This document shows positions 1 to 8,114 of a DNA stretch of 64,000 nucleotides, piece by piece. The translations under genes and the position numbers were made by a program. The notes below the pieces were generated by a model. It was not told the origin of the DNA, ran no database searches, and was given only the letters and a program-made list of their open reading frames with translations. Source of the DNA: Psychrobacillus insolitus (GTDB lineage: Bacteria; Bacillota; Bacilli; Bacillales_A; Planococcaceae). Where the stretch lies: positions 248,001 to 312,000 of the forward strand of contig NZ_QKZI01000002.1 of assembly GCF_003254155.1 (NCBI RefSeq), read 5' to 3'. Every line of letters starts with the position of its first letter. Within the stretch, counting starts at the first letter, position 1.

Positions 1-112
1 CAAGATTAGGCCTTTCAGTCTAAAGAATGAACTTTGTCTAAATCAATCCTTGCGTATAAAATTTTTTGTCTTTTTTGATACAATTAGGAACGGATAAAGG
101 AGGTTCTGTTAG

Positions 113-676
113 ATGAAAATTCTACTTGTAGACGGAACAATTATTGGAACGAAAACAGGTGTCATTTTAGAACAAGTGAAAGATTATATAGAATCAATTA
201 ATACCAATTACACGATAGAGATTATTAAACTTGCTAATTATGAGCACCAATTTGTAGATGGTAGACCTTTTGAGCAATACAATGATGACATGAAATTGCT
301 TGTAAGTAAGTTTGACCAAGCAGATGGTTATATTATCGCGACACCGATTTTCCAAGGATCAATTCCTGGTGTATTGAAAAACACGTTTGATTTTTTACAT
401 CCAAAAACAATGCGCTACAAACCAGTTTCTATTGTCGCAAATGGCGGAACGTACCAGCATCATCTAGTAATTGAAAATCAACTTAAACCAATTTTGGATT
501 ACTTCAGATGCTTAGTTACCCCAAACTATGTGTATACACATTCGAGCCATTTTGATAAAAATAATGTCATTGTGGATGAAGATGTGCACAATCGTTTGCG
601 TGAACTAGCTCGTGTATTCGTGCAGTACGCTGAAATGAGCAAAGCATTATGTAAAGACCCAATAGATATCCATTGA
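113..676 (+). CDS. NADPH-dependent FMN reductase family protein
   Basis: A 187-residue flavodoxin-fold reductase, expected in the cytosol, that would use NAD(P)H to reduce FMN or a quinone-like substrate. The N-terminus (MKILLVDGTIIGTKTG) is the first strand and phosphate-binding loop. 'ATPIFQGSIPGVLKNTFDFL' near residue 80 is the family's flavin-contacting segment (usually TPxYxGSIPGxLKNxLD). 'VANGGTYQHH' near 108 matches the G-G-xxxxxH loop. The start is supported by AAAGGAGG ten bases upstream. It stands alone and ends in a strong terminator. The fold is confident; the physiological substrate is not known. Confidence 0.85.
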   Translation: MKILLVDGTIIGTKTGVILEQVKDYIESINTNYTIEIIKLANYEHQFVDGRPFEQYNDDMKLLVSKFDQADGYIIATPIFQGSIPGVLKNTFDFLHPKTMRYKPVSIVANGGTYQHHLVIENQLKPILDYFRCLVTPNYVYTHSSHFDKNNVIVDEDVHNRLRELARVFVQYAEMSKALCKDPIDIH

Positions 677-683
677 TTAATAT

Positions 684-727
684 AAAAGACCCGAAAAGTT
701 GTTGGAAAACAGCTTTTCGGGTCTTTT
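684..727 (+). terminator. Rho-independent terminator of the FMN reductase gene
   Basis: A long perfect stem (AAAAGACCCGAAAAG pairing with CTTTTCGGGTCTTTT) around a short loop, ending in TCTTTT just after the stop codon. The A-run on the left arm could let it work in both directions. Confidence 0.9.
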
Positions 728-730
728 GAT

Positions 731-852
731 TTGGAGTAAAATGGCTAAGGGAGCCAATGATAGCTGCGAACGCGACAAAAATAATCTCGACAGCGACAAA
801 CCACCTGGTGAACGAGACAATCCGCCACCCAAACACGACAATTCAGCCAACA
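731..852 (+). repeat. 21-bp-periodic intergenic element, copy 1
   Basis: Starts TTGGAGTAAAATGGCTAAG and continues as diverged 21-bp units keyed on CGACAA or CGACAAT. The same element recurs at 2354, 20185 and 21093 with the same opening (TTGGRR-N4-ATGG), the same CTGCGAACGCGACAA block and a hairpin at its right end. Read from its internal ATG it is open for 52 codons as a heptad-like peptide (ERDNPPP, KHDN). Related elements elsewhere are not in frame, so the periodicity is probably a DNA- or RNA-level property. No established name is known to me. Confidence 0.8.
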
Positions 853-858
853 AGAAAA

Positions 859-893
859 AAGCGCCAAGTGAAATTAAAATTCCTCTTGGCGCT
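859..893 (-). terminator. Terminator of the XRE-cupin gene
   Basis: AAGCGCCAAG pairs perfectly with CTTGGCGCTT. On the minus strand the stem runs into TTTTTTCTT, placing it just after the stop codon of the XRE-cupin gene. It abuts the 21-bp-periodic element, the arrangement seen at all four copies. Confidence 0.85.
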
Positions 894-900
894 TAGTTTA

Positions 901-1431
901 TTAAGAGTTACTATTTTCGTGATAGACAGCAATTAGTAAGATTGCTTCGTCTTCTCCAACATTTTTCACAAAATGGGGTACACAGGCATTCCAACTGAAT
1001 GAATCGCCTTCTTTAGCGATTACTGAGTCTTCCCCTTGCTCAGCAAGAACAGTACCTTTCAGAACAAGATGACTTTCTTCACCTGCATGAGCAATTGCTT
1101 TACCGGTTGATGCGCCGGATGGTAAATTAACGTGCATCATTCGTAAACCAGATTGTGAGGTAAGGTGTTCTATTTTTATGTCATTTAATGTTGTATACAC
1201 TCGATCCGACTTCCTAACAACTTTCATATGTTGTTCTTTCTCGAGAAGTAAGTAGGGAAGTGGAACGTCTAAATAATTGGCAATTGTTTGAAGCGTATTG
1301 AGGGAAGGGGAAGTATTGTCATTTTCAATATTGCTGATAAATCCTTTTGACAGTCCTATTTGTTCGCTCATTTGTGCAATTGTAATTTTTTTTCGTTTTC
1401 GTATATCTCGGATTTTTGAGCCGATTTCCAT
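901..1431 (-). CDS. XRE-family transcriptional regulator with C-terminal cupin domain
   Basis: A 176-residue two-domain regulator. Residues 1-60 form a helix-turn-helix of the XRE/SinR type (IGSKIRDIRKRKKITIAQMS, then GLSKGFISNIENDNTSPSL). Residues about 105-172 are a cupin barrel (GEESHLVLKGTVLAEQGE, then GDSFSWNACVPHFVKN), the small-molecule sensor of this family. The start chosen is MEIGSK, because GGGAGG lies seven bases before it; the ATG two codons upstream is only one base from the same site. Its target is not evident. It is encoded opposite the degenerate tautomerase, which it could have controlled, but this is only positional inference. Confidence 0.85.
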   Translation of the reverse strand: MEIGSKIRDIRKRKKITIAQMSEQIGLSKGFISNIENDNTSPSLNTLQTIANYLDVPLPYLLLEKEQHMKVVRKSDRVYTTLNDIKIEHLTSQSGLRMMHVNLPSGASTGKAIAHAGEESHLVLKGTVLAEQGEDSVIAKEGDSFSWNACVPHFVKNVGEDEAILLIAVYHENSNS

Positions 1432-1569
1432 GTTCATCCCTCCCAAAATATCTTTATGTTGAATATATACTAACACAATTTTGTTGACGTTATCTATTAA
1501 ACAATGTTACCTTATAAGAAACAATTATCCTTATAAAGATATAAAGTGTTTGTTAGAAAGGAGAAGGAA

Positions 1570-1738
1570 ATGCCGGTTTTGAGCATAACTATACTAGAAG
1601 GCAGAGAGAATGAATTGATTGAACTATGTATGCGTGATGTAGCATATACTGTTCGAAAGTATTCGTATTATAGTTGATGAGGTTCCGAAAATCGTTTGGG
1701 TTTATCTTTTTTTTTGCTCTTATAGTTCACCTATATGA
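1570..1738 (+). pseudogene. Degenerate 4-oxalocrotonate tautomerase gene
   Basis: An AAAGGAGAAGG ribosome site precedes MPVLSITILEGRENELIELC, the N-terminus of a tautomerase with its catalytic Pro-1 after Met removal. This frame stops after 35 codons. The +1 frame from 1664 continues with RIIVDEVPKIVW, matching the family's C-terminal segment (IIxEVPKENW). A normal enzyme has about 61 residues, as in the intact paralog at 34203, so this copy carries a frameshift and probably a small deletion. Too short to yield a normal subunit. Confidence rests on two motifs in two frames. Confidence 0.7.
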
Positions 1739-1841
1739 ATAAAATATTTCTAAAAGAATTAAAAAGGCTTGAAGTGTGAAAAAATAATGTATTAATGTAC
1801 TTCAATGCCTTAAAAACATTAAAAAATAGGAGGAAATAAAT

Positions 1842-2252
1842 ATGAACAAATTAGATGTAAGTACACTTTTATTAAGAATTGTGTTAGGAATTAGCTTTTT
1901 TATACACGGACTTGTGAAATTTCAAGGTGGTATTGGTAATATTGTAGGATGGTTTGATAGCATTGGACTTCCAGGATTTTTTGCATACGTGGTGGCTACA
2001 TTAGAATTAGTAGGTGGTCTTGCTCTTATTTTAGGGCTTGGTACTCGAGTAGTTTCTGCACTTTTCGTAGCACTTTTGGTAGGTGCAATTCTAAAAGTAA
2101 AACTAGCAATCGGATTTATAGGTACACCTGAAGCAGGTGCTGGTTATGAACTAGATCTACTATTCTTGGTAATTGCTTTATTCTTAGCGCTAAACGGTAG
2201 TAAATTATGGTCATTGGATCAGGTTTTATTTAACAAAAAAGCAACTAAATAA
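1842..2252 (+). CDS. DoxX family membrane protein
   Basis: A 136-residue protein with four hydrophobic segments (about 8-25, 45-65, 70-90, 100-120), typical of the DoxX/YphA family of small quinone- or thiosulfate-linked membrane proteins. Family signatures are LLLRIVLGISFFIHGLVKF, the conserved G-WFD-IGLPGFFAY segment and ATLELVGGLALILGLGTR. AGGAGG sits eight bases before the ATG. Single gene with its own terminator. The biochemical role in this organism is unknown. Confidence 0.85.
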   Translation: MNKLDVSTLLLRIVLGISFFIHGLVKFQGGIGNIVGWFDSIGLPGFFAYVVATLELVGGLALILGLGTRVVSALFVALLVGAILKVKLAIGFIGTPEAGAGYELDLLFLVIALFLALNGSKLWSLDQVLFNKKATK

Positions 2253-2271
2253 ATTAATAATGAATACTAAT

Positions 2272-2307
2272 TACTGCCCTTCGTCATTTACTTTGACGAA
2301 GGGCAGT
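2272..2307 (+). terminator. Terminator of the doxX gene
   Basis: ACTGCCCTTCGTCA pairs with TGACGAAGGGCAGT and is followed by TTTTCTTTT, about 20 bases after the stop codon. Confidence 0.9.
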
Positions 2308-2353
2308 TTTCTTTTGACTTAAAATAATATGAAAGTCTAAGAAGTTCATTGAA

Positions 2354-2489
2354 TTGGAACAAAATGGATAAGCGAGAAAATGATAGCTGCGAACGCGACA
2401 ATCCATCTCATGAAAGTGACAAAAACAATCACCAACACGACAACCCACCTCACGAACACAACAAAAAGCAGCACTACGTAGAAGTGCTG
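2354..2489 (+). repeat. 21-bp-periodic intergenic element, copy 2, with hairpin
   Basis: Opens TTGGAACAAAATGGATAAG and shares GATAGCTGCGAACGCGACAA with copy 1, then 21-bp units with CACGACAA or GTGACAA. It ends in CAGCACT...AGTGCTG at 2469-2489. Read on the minus strand that hairpin is followed by a T-run like a terminator, yet no minus-strand gene ends here. So the hairpin seems to belong to the element and not to a neighbouring gene. Confidence 0.8.
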
Positions 2490-2623
2490 TCTTACTTGTG
2501 TTTCTCCTCCTATTTCTAATAACCACGGACAATTGTTTCATGTTCATTACTAGGGGCTATTGCTCTGATTCTTTCTAACAGCTGTGCTATATTTAAGGTA
2601 TGTATGATGAAAGGATGTTTAAA

Positions 2624-4810
2624 ATGGCAAAAAGCTTAGTTCTAGCTGAAAAACCATCAGTTGCCCGCGATATTGCGAGTGTATTGAAATGTACGAAAAA
2701 AGGAAACGGATATCTTGAAGGCGATAAATATATCGTCACTTGGGCATTAGGCCATCTTGTAACGTTAGCTGATCCAGAGAGTTATGATGTGAAATATAAA
2801 TCGTGGAATTTAGAAGATTTACCGATGTTACCAGAGAATCTTAAACTTACTGTTATAAATCAATCTGGCAAACAATATAACGCAGTAAAATCTCAACTAA
2901 CTCGCGGAGATGTTAATGAAATTATTATTGCAACTGATGCCGGACGTGAAGGTGAATTGGTAGCCAGATGGATCATTGCAAAAGCGAAAGTAAATAAACC
3001 AATTAAACGCCTGTGGATTTCATCTGTAACGGATAAAGCGATAAAAGATGGCTTTGCTAATTTAAAGCCGGGTAAAAATTATGAAAATCTTTATCAATCA
3101 GCCGTCGCTCGTTCCGAAGCAGATTGGTATATCGGGCTTAATGCAAGTAGAGCATTAACTACAAAATTCAATGCTCAGTTGAATTGTGGGAGAGTACAAA
3201 CACCGGTAGTTGCTATCATTGCTAACAGAGAAGACGAAATAAAAAACTTCAAAGCCCAGACATATTACGGTATTGAAGCACAAACTGCAGACAATTTAAA
3301 GCTTACTTGGCAAGATGCTAAAGGAAATAGCCGGAGCTTTGACAAAGATAAAATCGAAGTAATCGTGAAAAAACTTGGCAACACAAATGCGACAGTCACT
3401 GAAATAGAAAAGAAACCGAAGAAAACATTTTCACCTGGACTATATGATCTAACGGAACTTCAACGTGATGCCAATAAAATCTTTAGTTACTCTGCAAAAG
3501 AGACATTAAATATTATGCAAAAGCTGTACGAACAACACAAAGTCTTAACATATCCACGTACAGATTCACGCTATATTTCGCAAGACATCGTTGGAACACT
3601 TCCTGAACGTCTAAAAGCATGTGGAATAGGCGAATATCGCACGCTTGCTAATAAGGTATTAAGCAAACCTATAAAAGCGTCGAAAACGTTTGTTGATGAT
3701 AGTAAAGTAAGTGATCATCATGCGATTATTCCAACTGAAGGCTATGTAAACTTCTCCGCTTTCAATGATAAAGAAAGAAAAATTTATGATTTAGTAGTAA
3801 AACGATTCTTAGCAGTATTATTCCCAGCATTTGAATATGAGCAACTAACGCTGCGTGCAAAAATCAGTGATGAAAACTTCATTGCTAGTGGGAAAACAAT
3901 TTTATCAAGTGGTTGGAAAGAAGTATATGAAAATCGCTTTGACGATGATGACACAACAGAAGGTTTGAAGGAACAGATTTTACCTCTTATTGAAAAAGGC
4001 AATACCTTAAACGTAACATTAATTGCACAAACATCAGGCCAAACCAAACCATCTGCACGCTTTAATGAAGCGACATTACTAACGGCAATGGAAAACCCTA
4101 CAAAGTATATGGACACGCAAAATAAACAGCTCGCAGAAACATTAAAATCTACTGGTGGATTAGGTACTGTTGCAACACGTGCAGACATTATCGAAAAGTT
4201 ATTCAATTCATTTCTTATGGAGAAAAAAGGAAAAGATATATACCTTACTTCAAAAGGAAAACAGCTTCTTGATTTAGTACCAGAAGAATTGAAATCTCCT
4301 ACACTAACGGCCGAGTGGGAGCAGAAGCTGGAAGCAATCGCTACCGGCAAATTGAAAAAAGAAGTATTCATTTCAGAAATGAAAAACTACACAAAAGAAA
4401 TCGTCTCTGAAATTAAATCGAGTGATAAAAAGTACAAGCACGACAATATTTCCACAAAGTCTTGTCCAGACTGTGGAAAACCAATGCTTGAAGTGAACGG
4501 TAAAAAAGGAAAAATGCTTGTGTGCCAAGATCGTGAATGCGGTCACCGTAAAAACGTAGCACGTGTCACAAACGCTCGTTGCCCACAATGTAAGAAGAAA
4601 CTAGAGCTACGTGGCGAAGGCGATGGTCAAATCTTCACTTGTAAGTGTGGATTTAGAGAGAAGTTATCGGCGTTTGAAGCTCGACGTAAAAAATCTGGTG
4701 GAAAAGTGGATAAACGTACTGTTCAGAATTACTTGAAGCAGCAGGATAAGGAAGAGGAACCTGTGAATAATGCTTTCGCAGACTTACTAAAAGGAATGAA
4801 ATTTGATTAA
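2624..4810 (+). CDS. topB: DNA topoisomerase III
   Basis: A 728-residue type IA topoisomerase that passes and decatenates single DNA strands. The TOPRIM domain begins at the N-terminus (MAKSLVLAEKPSVARDIA) with acidic metal-binding residues in 'ATDAGREGEL' near residue 108. The catalytic tyrosine lies in 'VLTYPRTDSRYIS' near 310. The C-terminus carries zinc-ribbon-like Cys clusters (CPDCGKPM, CQDRECGH, CPQCKKK, CKCG) and a charged tail. The start is taken at MAKSLVL, preceded by AAAGGATG; further upstream ATGs add non-family residues. Length matches B. subtilis TopB. Monocistronic. Confidence 0.97.
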   Translation: MAKSLVLAEKPSVARDIASVLKCTKKGNGYLEGDKYIVTWALGHLVTLADPESYDVKYKSWNLEDLPMLPENLKLTVINQSGKQYNAVKSQLTRGDVNEIIIATDAGREGELVARWIIAKAKVNKPIKRLWISSVTDKAIKDGFANLKPGKNYENLYQSAVARSEADWYIGLNASRALTTKFNAQLNCGRVQTPVVAIIANREDEIKNFKAQTYYGIEAQTADNLKLTWQDAKGNSRSFDKDKIEVIVKKLGNTNATVTEIEKKPKKTFSPGLYDLTELQRDANKIFSYSAKETLNIMQKLYEQHKVLTYPRTDSRYISQDIVGTLPERLKACGIGEYRTLANKVLSKPIKASKTFVDDSKVSDHHAIIPTEGYVNFSAFNDKERKIYDLVVKRFLAVLFPAFEYEQLTLRAKISDENFIASGKTILSSGWKEVYENRFDDDDTTEGLKEQILPLIEKGNTLNVTLIAQTSGQTKPSARFNEATLLTAMENPTKYMDTQNKQLAETLKSTGGLGTVATRADIIEKLFNSFLMEKKGKDIYLTSKGKQLLDLVPEELKSPTLTAEWEQKLEAIATGKLKKEVFISEMKNYTKEIVSEIKSSDKKYKHDNISTKSCPDCGKPMLEVNGKKGKMLVCQDRECGHRKNVARVTNARCPQCKKKLELRGEGDGQIFTCKCGFREKLSAFEARRKKSGGKVDKRTVQNYLKQQDKEEEPVNNAFADLLKGMKFD

Positions 4811-4846
4811 TCATTAATAAAGCGTAAAATTTTTACTTAAAAGAAA

Positions 4847-4888
4847 AAAGGGCCTAGAAAGTGACCATGTCACTTTCTAGGCCCTTTA
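4847..4888 (+). terminator. Terminator of topB
   Basis: A 19-bp near-perfect stem (AAAGGGCCTAGAAAGTGAC and its complement) with a three-base loop. The apical nine base pairs (GAAAGTGAC/GTCACTTTC) are nearly the same as in the argS terminator at 41863, although the lower stems differ. Confidence 0.9.
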
Positions 4889-5016
4889 TCTAAGTTCGCT
4901 ATACTTCAGTTACCATAAGTTTCGTCCAAAGCGAACCGTAAAAATCCATATAGAAAAAGGACGCTTTAGCAGTCTTCTTATTTTTCTAATAAATTCAAAT
5001 AATAAAGACAACCTAC

Positions 5017-5045
5017 TTGTTAGGTATTCAAAGAAGTGGTATATT
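5017..5045 (+). promoter_or_regulatory. Predicted sigma-A promoter of the riboflavin operon
   Basis: TTGTTA and TATATT separated by 17 bp, about 18 bases before the first FMN aptamer. No comparable promoter was seen between the two riboswitches, so both are probably on one transcript. Confidence 0.6.
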
Positions 5046-5062
5046 AAAACGAAATTAAATAG

Positions 5063-5187
5063 TTGTCCTTCGGGGTGGGTGAAATTCCCAATCGGCGGTA
5101 ATGATGAAAATCTAGCCCGCGAGCTTTTATAGCAGGATTTGGTGCGATTCCAAAGCCGACAGTATAGTCTGGATGGGAGAAGGATAG
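5063..5187 (+). ncRNA. FMN riboswitch (RFN element) 1 of 2
   Basis: Carries all hallmarks of the RFN aptamer: CTTCGGGGTGGGTGAAATTC, then CGGCGGTAATGATG, AGCCCGCGAGC, GGTGCGATTCCAAAGCCGAC and AGTATAGTCTGGATGGGAGA. P1 closes between TGTCCTT and AAGGATA. FMN binding should favour the terminator at 5274. No gene lies between this riboswitch and the second one 150 bases on, so its only visible role is to add an upstream termination checkpoint for the same operon. Confidence 0.97.
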
Positions 5188-5273
5188 ATGGAACAAGCTA
5201 GTGCTAGTATACTTTTGCATACATAACTACGCAAAAGGTTTATTTGACGATGCTTGAAATATCTAAAACTCCC

Positions 5274-5306
5274 AAACTCCAAGGAAAGCCTTAGGGGTTT
5301 TTTATT
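5274..5306 (+). terminator. Riboswitch-controlled terminator 1
   Basis: AAACTCC-AAGG pairs with CCTT-AGGGGTTT, followed by TTTTT. It is preceded by an accessory hairpin CTTTTGC...GCAAAAGG and TTTATTTGAC, both present at the same place in the second riboswitch. Confidence 0.8.
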
Positions 5307-5339
5307 TATTAAAAATCTTTAAGGTAACTAAATATAGAA

Positions 5340-5463
5340 TGTTCTTCGGGGTAGGGTGAGATTCCCAACCGGCGGTAATGATGCAAATCTAGCCCGCGAG
5401 CCTTTATAGGTTGATTTGGTGCGATACCAAAGCCGACAGTATAGTCTGGATGGGAGAAGAACA
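5340..5463 (+). ncRNA. FMN riboswitch (RFN element) 2 of 2
   Basis: A second full RFN aptamer (CTTCGGGGTAGGGTGAGATT, CGGCGGTAATGATG, AGCCCGCGAGCC, GCGATACCAAAGCCGAC, AGTATAGTCTGGATGGGAGA), with P1 formed by TGTTCTT and AAGAACA. Most core positions equal the first copy. P1 and the P2-type arms differ in sequence but stay paired. The downstream expression platform is also related, so the duplicated unit is about 240 bp. Confidence 0.97.
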
Positions 5464-5544
5464 AGATGACAACGCATGACTACTTTTGCGATTAATAGCA
5501 ATGCAAAAGGTTTATTTGACTATGCCTAAAATCTTGATTATCTC

Positions 5545-5575
5545 AAACCCCTTAGAATTGTCTATGGGGTTTTTA
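5545..5575 (+). terminator. Riboswitch-controlled terminator 2
   Basis: AAACCCC...GGGGTTTTTA hairpin 34 bases before ribE, the transcription-termination platform of the second riboswitch. Confidence 0.85.
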
Positions 5576-5608
5576 TTGTATTTATGCAAAATAGAGAGGA
5601 GGAATTAC

Positions 5609-6247
5609 ATGTTTACAGGTATTGTTGAAGAATTGGGCACTGTATCGGCTATAAAAAAAGCGGCAAATAGTATGGAATTGACCATTCAATCCCAAAAAAT
5701 ATTAGAAGACATTCACTTAGGTGACAGTATTTCAGTGAACGGAGTTTGTTTAACTGTTACTTCATTTTCAACAGATAAGTTTACTGTAGACGTTATACCA
5801 GAAACGGTAAAAACCTCTTCAATTAAAATGCTTCAGAATGGTAGCAAAGTTAACTTAGAGAGAGCTATGCGGTTTGATGGAAGATTTGGCGGACATTTTG
5901 TCGCAGGACATGTGGATGGAGTCGGGGTCATTTTAAAAAAGCAAAAAACTGAAAATGCGGTCTATATCGATATTCAAATATCTAAAGAAATTAGTGAATT
6001 TTGTATTCCGAGAGGCTCCATTACAATTGATGGCATTAGCTTAACTATTTTTAAATTAACTTCCGATAAAGTAACCGTATCACTTATTCCTCATACATAT
6101 GAGCAAACAGTGATGGGTCTAAAAAAAGTACGTGATCTTGTAAACATTGAAAATGATTTAATAGGACAATATATCATTCATCAGATGAAGAGACAAAGTA
6201 CTACAAGTAATGTATCATCCGAATATTTATCTAAACATGGATTTTAA
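5609..6247 (+). CDS. ribE: Riboflavin synthase, alpha subunit
   Basis: Dismutates two 6,7-dimethyl-8-ribityllumazine molecules to riboflavin and the pyrimidinedione. The 212-residue protein has two lumazine-binding repeats: the first starts MFTGIVEELGTV with GDSISVNGVCLTV near 50, the second has GGHFVAGHVDGVG near 100 and GSITIDGISLTI near 145. The start at MFTGIVEE has GAGGAGG eight bases upstream. First gene after the tandem riboswitches and 16 bases from ribB. In B. subtilis ribD precedes this gene; here no ribD is present at the locus. Confidence 0.97.
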   Translation: MFTGIVEELGTVSAIKKAANSMELTIQSQKILEDIHLGDSISVNGVCLTVTSFSTDKFTVDVIPETVKTSSIKMLQNGSKVNLERAMRFDGRFGGHFVAGHVDGVGVILKKQKTENAVYIDIQISKEISEFCIPRGSITIDGISLTIFKLTSDKVTVSLIPHTYEQTVMGLKKVRDLVNIENDLIGQYIIHQMKRQSTTSNVSSEYLSKHGF

Positions 6248-6263
6248 AAAGGAGAGCTAAACG

Positions 6264-6887
6264 ATGTTCAATACGATAGAAGAAGCAATAGAAGACTTAA
6301 AAGTAGGAAAATCCATTATTGTTGTAGACGATGAAAACCGTGAAAATGAAGGAGACCTAGTAGCGTTAGCAGAAAATATTGCACCAGAAACGATTAATTT
6401 CATGGCAACTCATGGCCGTGGTCTTATCTGTACTCCAATCACGGAAGAGTTAGCAGTAAAGCTAGATTTTAAACCAATGCTAGAGAAGAATGAAGACTAT
6501 TTTGGAACTGCATTTACAGTAAGTATCGATCATATTAATACGACGACTGGAATAAGTGCATTTGACCGTGCAGAGACAATTGCGCAAATAGTCAATCCAA
6601 ACTCTATCGCTACAGATTTTCGTAGACCTGGTCATATCTTTCCGTTAATCGCGAAAAAAGATGGGGTAATTGAACGACCTGGTCACACAGAAGCAGCTGT
6701 CGATTTAGCTAAACTTAGTGGATCAGCTCCTGCAGGTGTTATTTGTGAAATTATGAGTGACAATGGAGAAATGGCAAGATTACCAGAATTAATGGATTTT
6801 GCGAAAAAGCATCAATTAAAGCTTATTACGATTGAAGCGTTAATTGCATTTAGATTATCTAATGAGACACTTGCTACAACTATATAA
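6264..6887 (+). CDS. ribB: 3,4-dihydroxy-2-butanone-4-phosphate synthase (stand-alone RibB)
   Basis: Converts ribulose 5-phosphate to the four-carbon precursor of lumazine. The signature acidic loop [12 protein letters not shown] is near residue 22. [12 protein letters not shown], the AFTVSIDH block and [28 protein letters not shown]-type segment follow. In most Firmicutes this domain is fused to GTP cyclohydrolase II (RibA, about 400 residues in all); here the reading frame ends at residue 207, right after the linker ([11 protein letters not shown]). RibA must therefore be encoded elsewhere or be missing. Confidence 0.95.
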   Translation: MFNTIEEAIEDLKVGKSIIVVDDENRENEGDLVALAENIAPETINFMATHGRGLICTPITEELAVKLDFKPMLEKNEDYFGTAFTVSIDHINTTTGISAFDRAETIAQIVNPNSIATDFRRPGHIFPLIAKKDGVIERPGHTEAAVDLAKLSGSAPAGVICEIMSDNGEMARLPELMDFAKKHQLKLITIEALIAFRLSNETLATTI

Positions 6888-6936
6888 AATAGAATTTACA
6901 ATAAAATGAGCTATATAAAAAGGGAGAGAATTGAGA

Positions 6937-7404
6937 ATGAATAAAAATTTTGAAGCGAATTTAATTGGTACGGACTTAAAAGTAGGAATTATTGTAGGTA
7001 GATTTAATGAATTTATCACAGGTAAATTATTAACAGGTGCACTGGACGGTCTAAAAAGACATGGTGTAGATGAGAGTAATATAGATATAGCTTGGGTACC
7101 AGGAGCTTTTGAACTTCCATTTATCGCAAAAAAAATGGCAGAAACAAAAAAATACGATGCAATTATCGGTTTAGGTACAGTAATTCGTGGAGCTACAACA
7201 CATTATGATTATGTTTGTAGCGAGTCGGCAAAAGGAATTGCAAAAGTAACATTAGATACAGGGGTCCCAGTTATTTTCGGCGTATTAACAACTGAAAATA
7301 TCGAGCAAGCAATTGAACGAGCTGGAACAAAATCAGGAAATAAAGGATATGACTCAGCGATTTCTGCAATAGAAATGGCAAATTTAAGTAACATGTTTAA
7401 ATAG
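6937..7404 (+). CDS. ribH: 6,7-dimethyl-8-ribityllumazine synthase
   Basis: Condenses the RibB product with the ribitylamino-pyrimidine to make lumazine; the family assembles as 60-mers. Signatures in 155 residues are [13 protein letters not shown] near 15, [14 protein letters not shown] near 53, [16 protein letters not shown] near 80 and [18 protein letters not shown] near 113. The ATG is favoured over an in-frame TTG two codons upstream on family length, although the AGGGAG site suits either. Last gene of the operon before a terminator. Confidence 0.96.
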   Translation: MNKNFEANLIGTDLKVGIIVGRFNEFITGKLLTGALDGLKRHGVDESNIDIAWVPGAFELPFIAKKMAETKKYDAIIGLGTVIRGATTHYDYVCSESAKGIAKVTLDTGVPVIFGVLTTENIEQAIERAGTKSGNKGYDSAISAIEMANLSNMFK

Positions 7405-7411
7405 TATCCAA

Positions 7412-7448
7412 AGCATCACTTGCCTCGAGCGAGTGATGCTCTTTTTTT
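7412..7448 (+). terminator. Terminator of the riboflavin operon
   Basis: AGCATCACT...AGTGATGCT stem followed by CTTTTTTT, seven bases after the ribH stop. Confidence 0.92.
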
Positions 7449-7510
7449 ACGGGATTACTTAGACAACATGGAAAATAAAAAAAAGAACTGTAGCTTAGGA
7501 GTTTAATAAT

Positions 7511-7993
7511 ATGGCGAAAATACAAAAAACGAATGCAGTGCGGATGTTAGAACAGAATAAAGTTCCTTTTGAATTAATAGAATATGAGTTAACTGGTAAT
7601 TCAGTAGACGGAATAACAGTAGCAAATAAAATAGGCTATCCCGTTTCTGTTGTCTATAAAACTTTGCTTGTAACTGCAGGTCATGGGAAACATTTTGTTT
7701 GTATTATTCCAGTCGACAAAGAACTAAATTTAAAAGCAGTCGCAAAAGTAGTAGGGGAGAAAAAAGTAGAGTTACTTCATTTAAAAGATTTACTTCCTAC
7801 TACGGGTTATATACGAGGCGGGTGTTCGCCTATTGGTATGAAAAAACTATTCCCAACTGTAATAGATAAAAGTGCACAAGAGCTTGATTATATTATTGTT
7901 AGTGGAGGTAAGATTGGCCTACAAGTAAAGCTTGCAGTTTTAGACTTACTCAATATGGTAAATGGAACACTTGGGGACATAAGAAAAGAGTAA
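7511..7993 (+). CDS. ybaK: Cys-tRNA(Pro) deacylase, YbaK/EbsC family
   Basis: A 160-residue trans-editing factor that would hydrolyse Cys mischarged on tRNA-Pro in the cytosol. Family features are TNAVRMLEQNKVPFELIEYE at the N-terminus, VYKTLLVTAG near 50 with the lysine of the YbaK site, VDKELNLKAVAKVVGEKKVE near 78, and 'TTGYIRGGCSPIGMKK' near 103, the GGxSPxG loop that shapes the pocket. Monocistronic. Confidence 0.93.
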   Translation: MAKIQKTNAVRMLEQNKVPFELIEYELTGNSVDGITVANKIGYPVSVVYKTLLVTAGHGKHFVCIIPVDKELNLKAVAKVVGEKKVELLHLKDLLPTTGYIRGGCSPIGMKKLFPTVIDKSAQELDYIIVSGGKIGLQVKLAVLDLLNMVNGTLGDIRKE

Positions 7994-8042
7994 TCGTTGA
8001 AAACTATCTAAAGTGTTCAAGAAACAATCGTGTGTATACGAG

Positions 8043-8089
8043 TTACTCTCCATTCTTTTTTTTAAAAAAACTAATAGAATTGAGAGTAA
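8043..8089. repeat. Inverted repeat between ybaK and the P-loop gene
   Basis: TTACTCTC-c-ATTCT pairs with AGAAT-t-GAGAGTAA around an AT-rich core of T and A runs. It could be the ybaK terminator or a bidirectional one, but the T-run lies inside the loop and not after the stem. Confidence 0.5.
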
Positions 8090-8114
8090 GACACACTAAA
8101 TTTATTCATAGTGA

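Noticed and set aside
3784-4371. 195-codon open frame antisense to topB
   Set aside because: A shadow of topB; low-complexity Ser/Phe-rich translation and no start signal.
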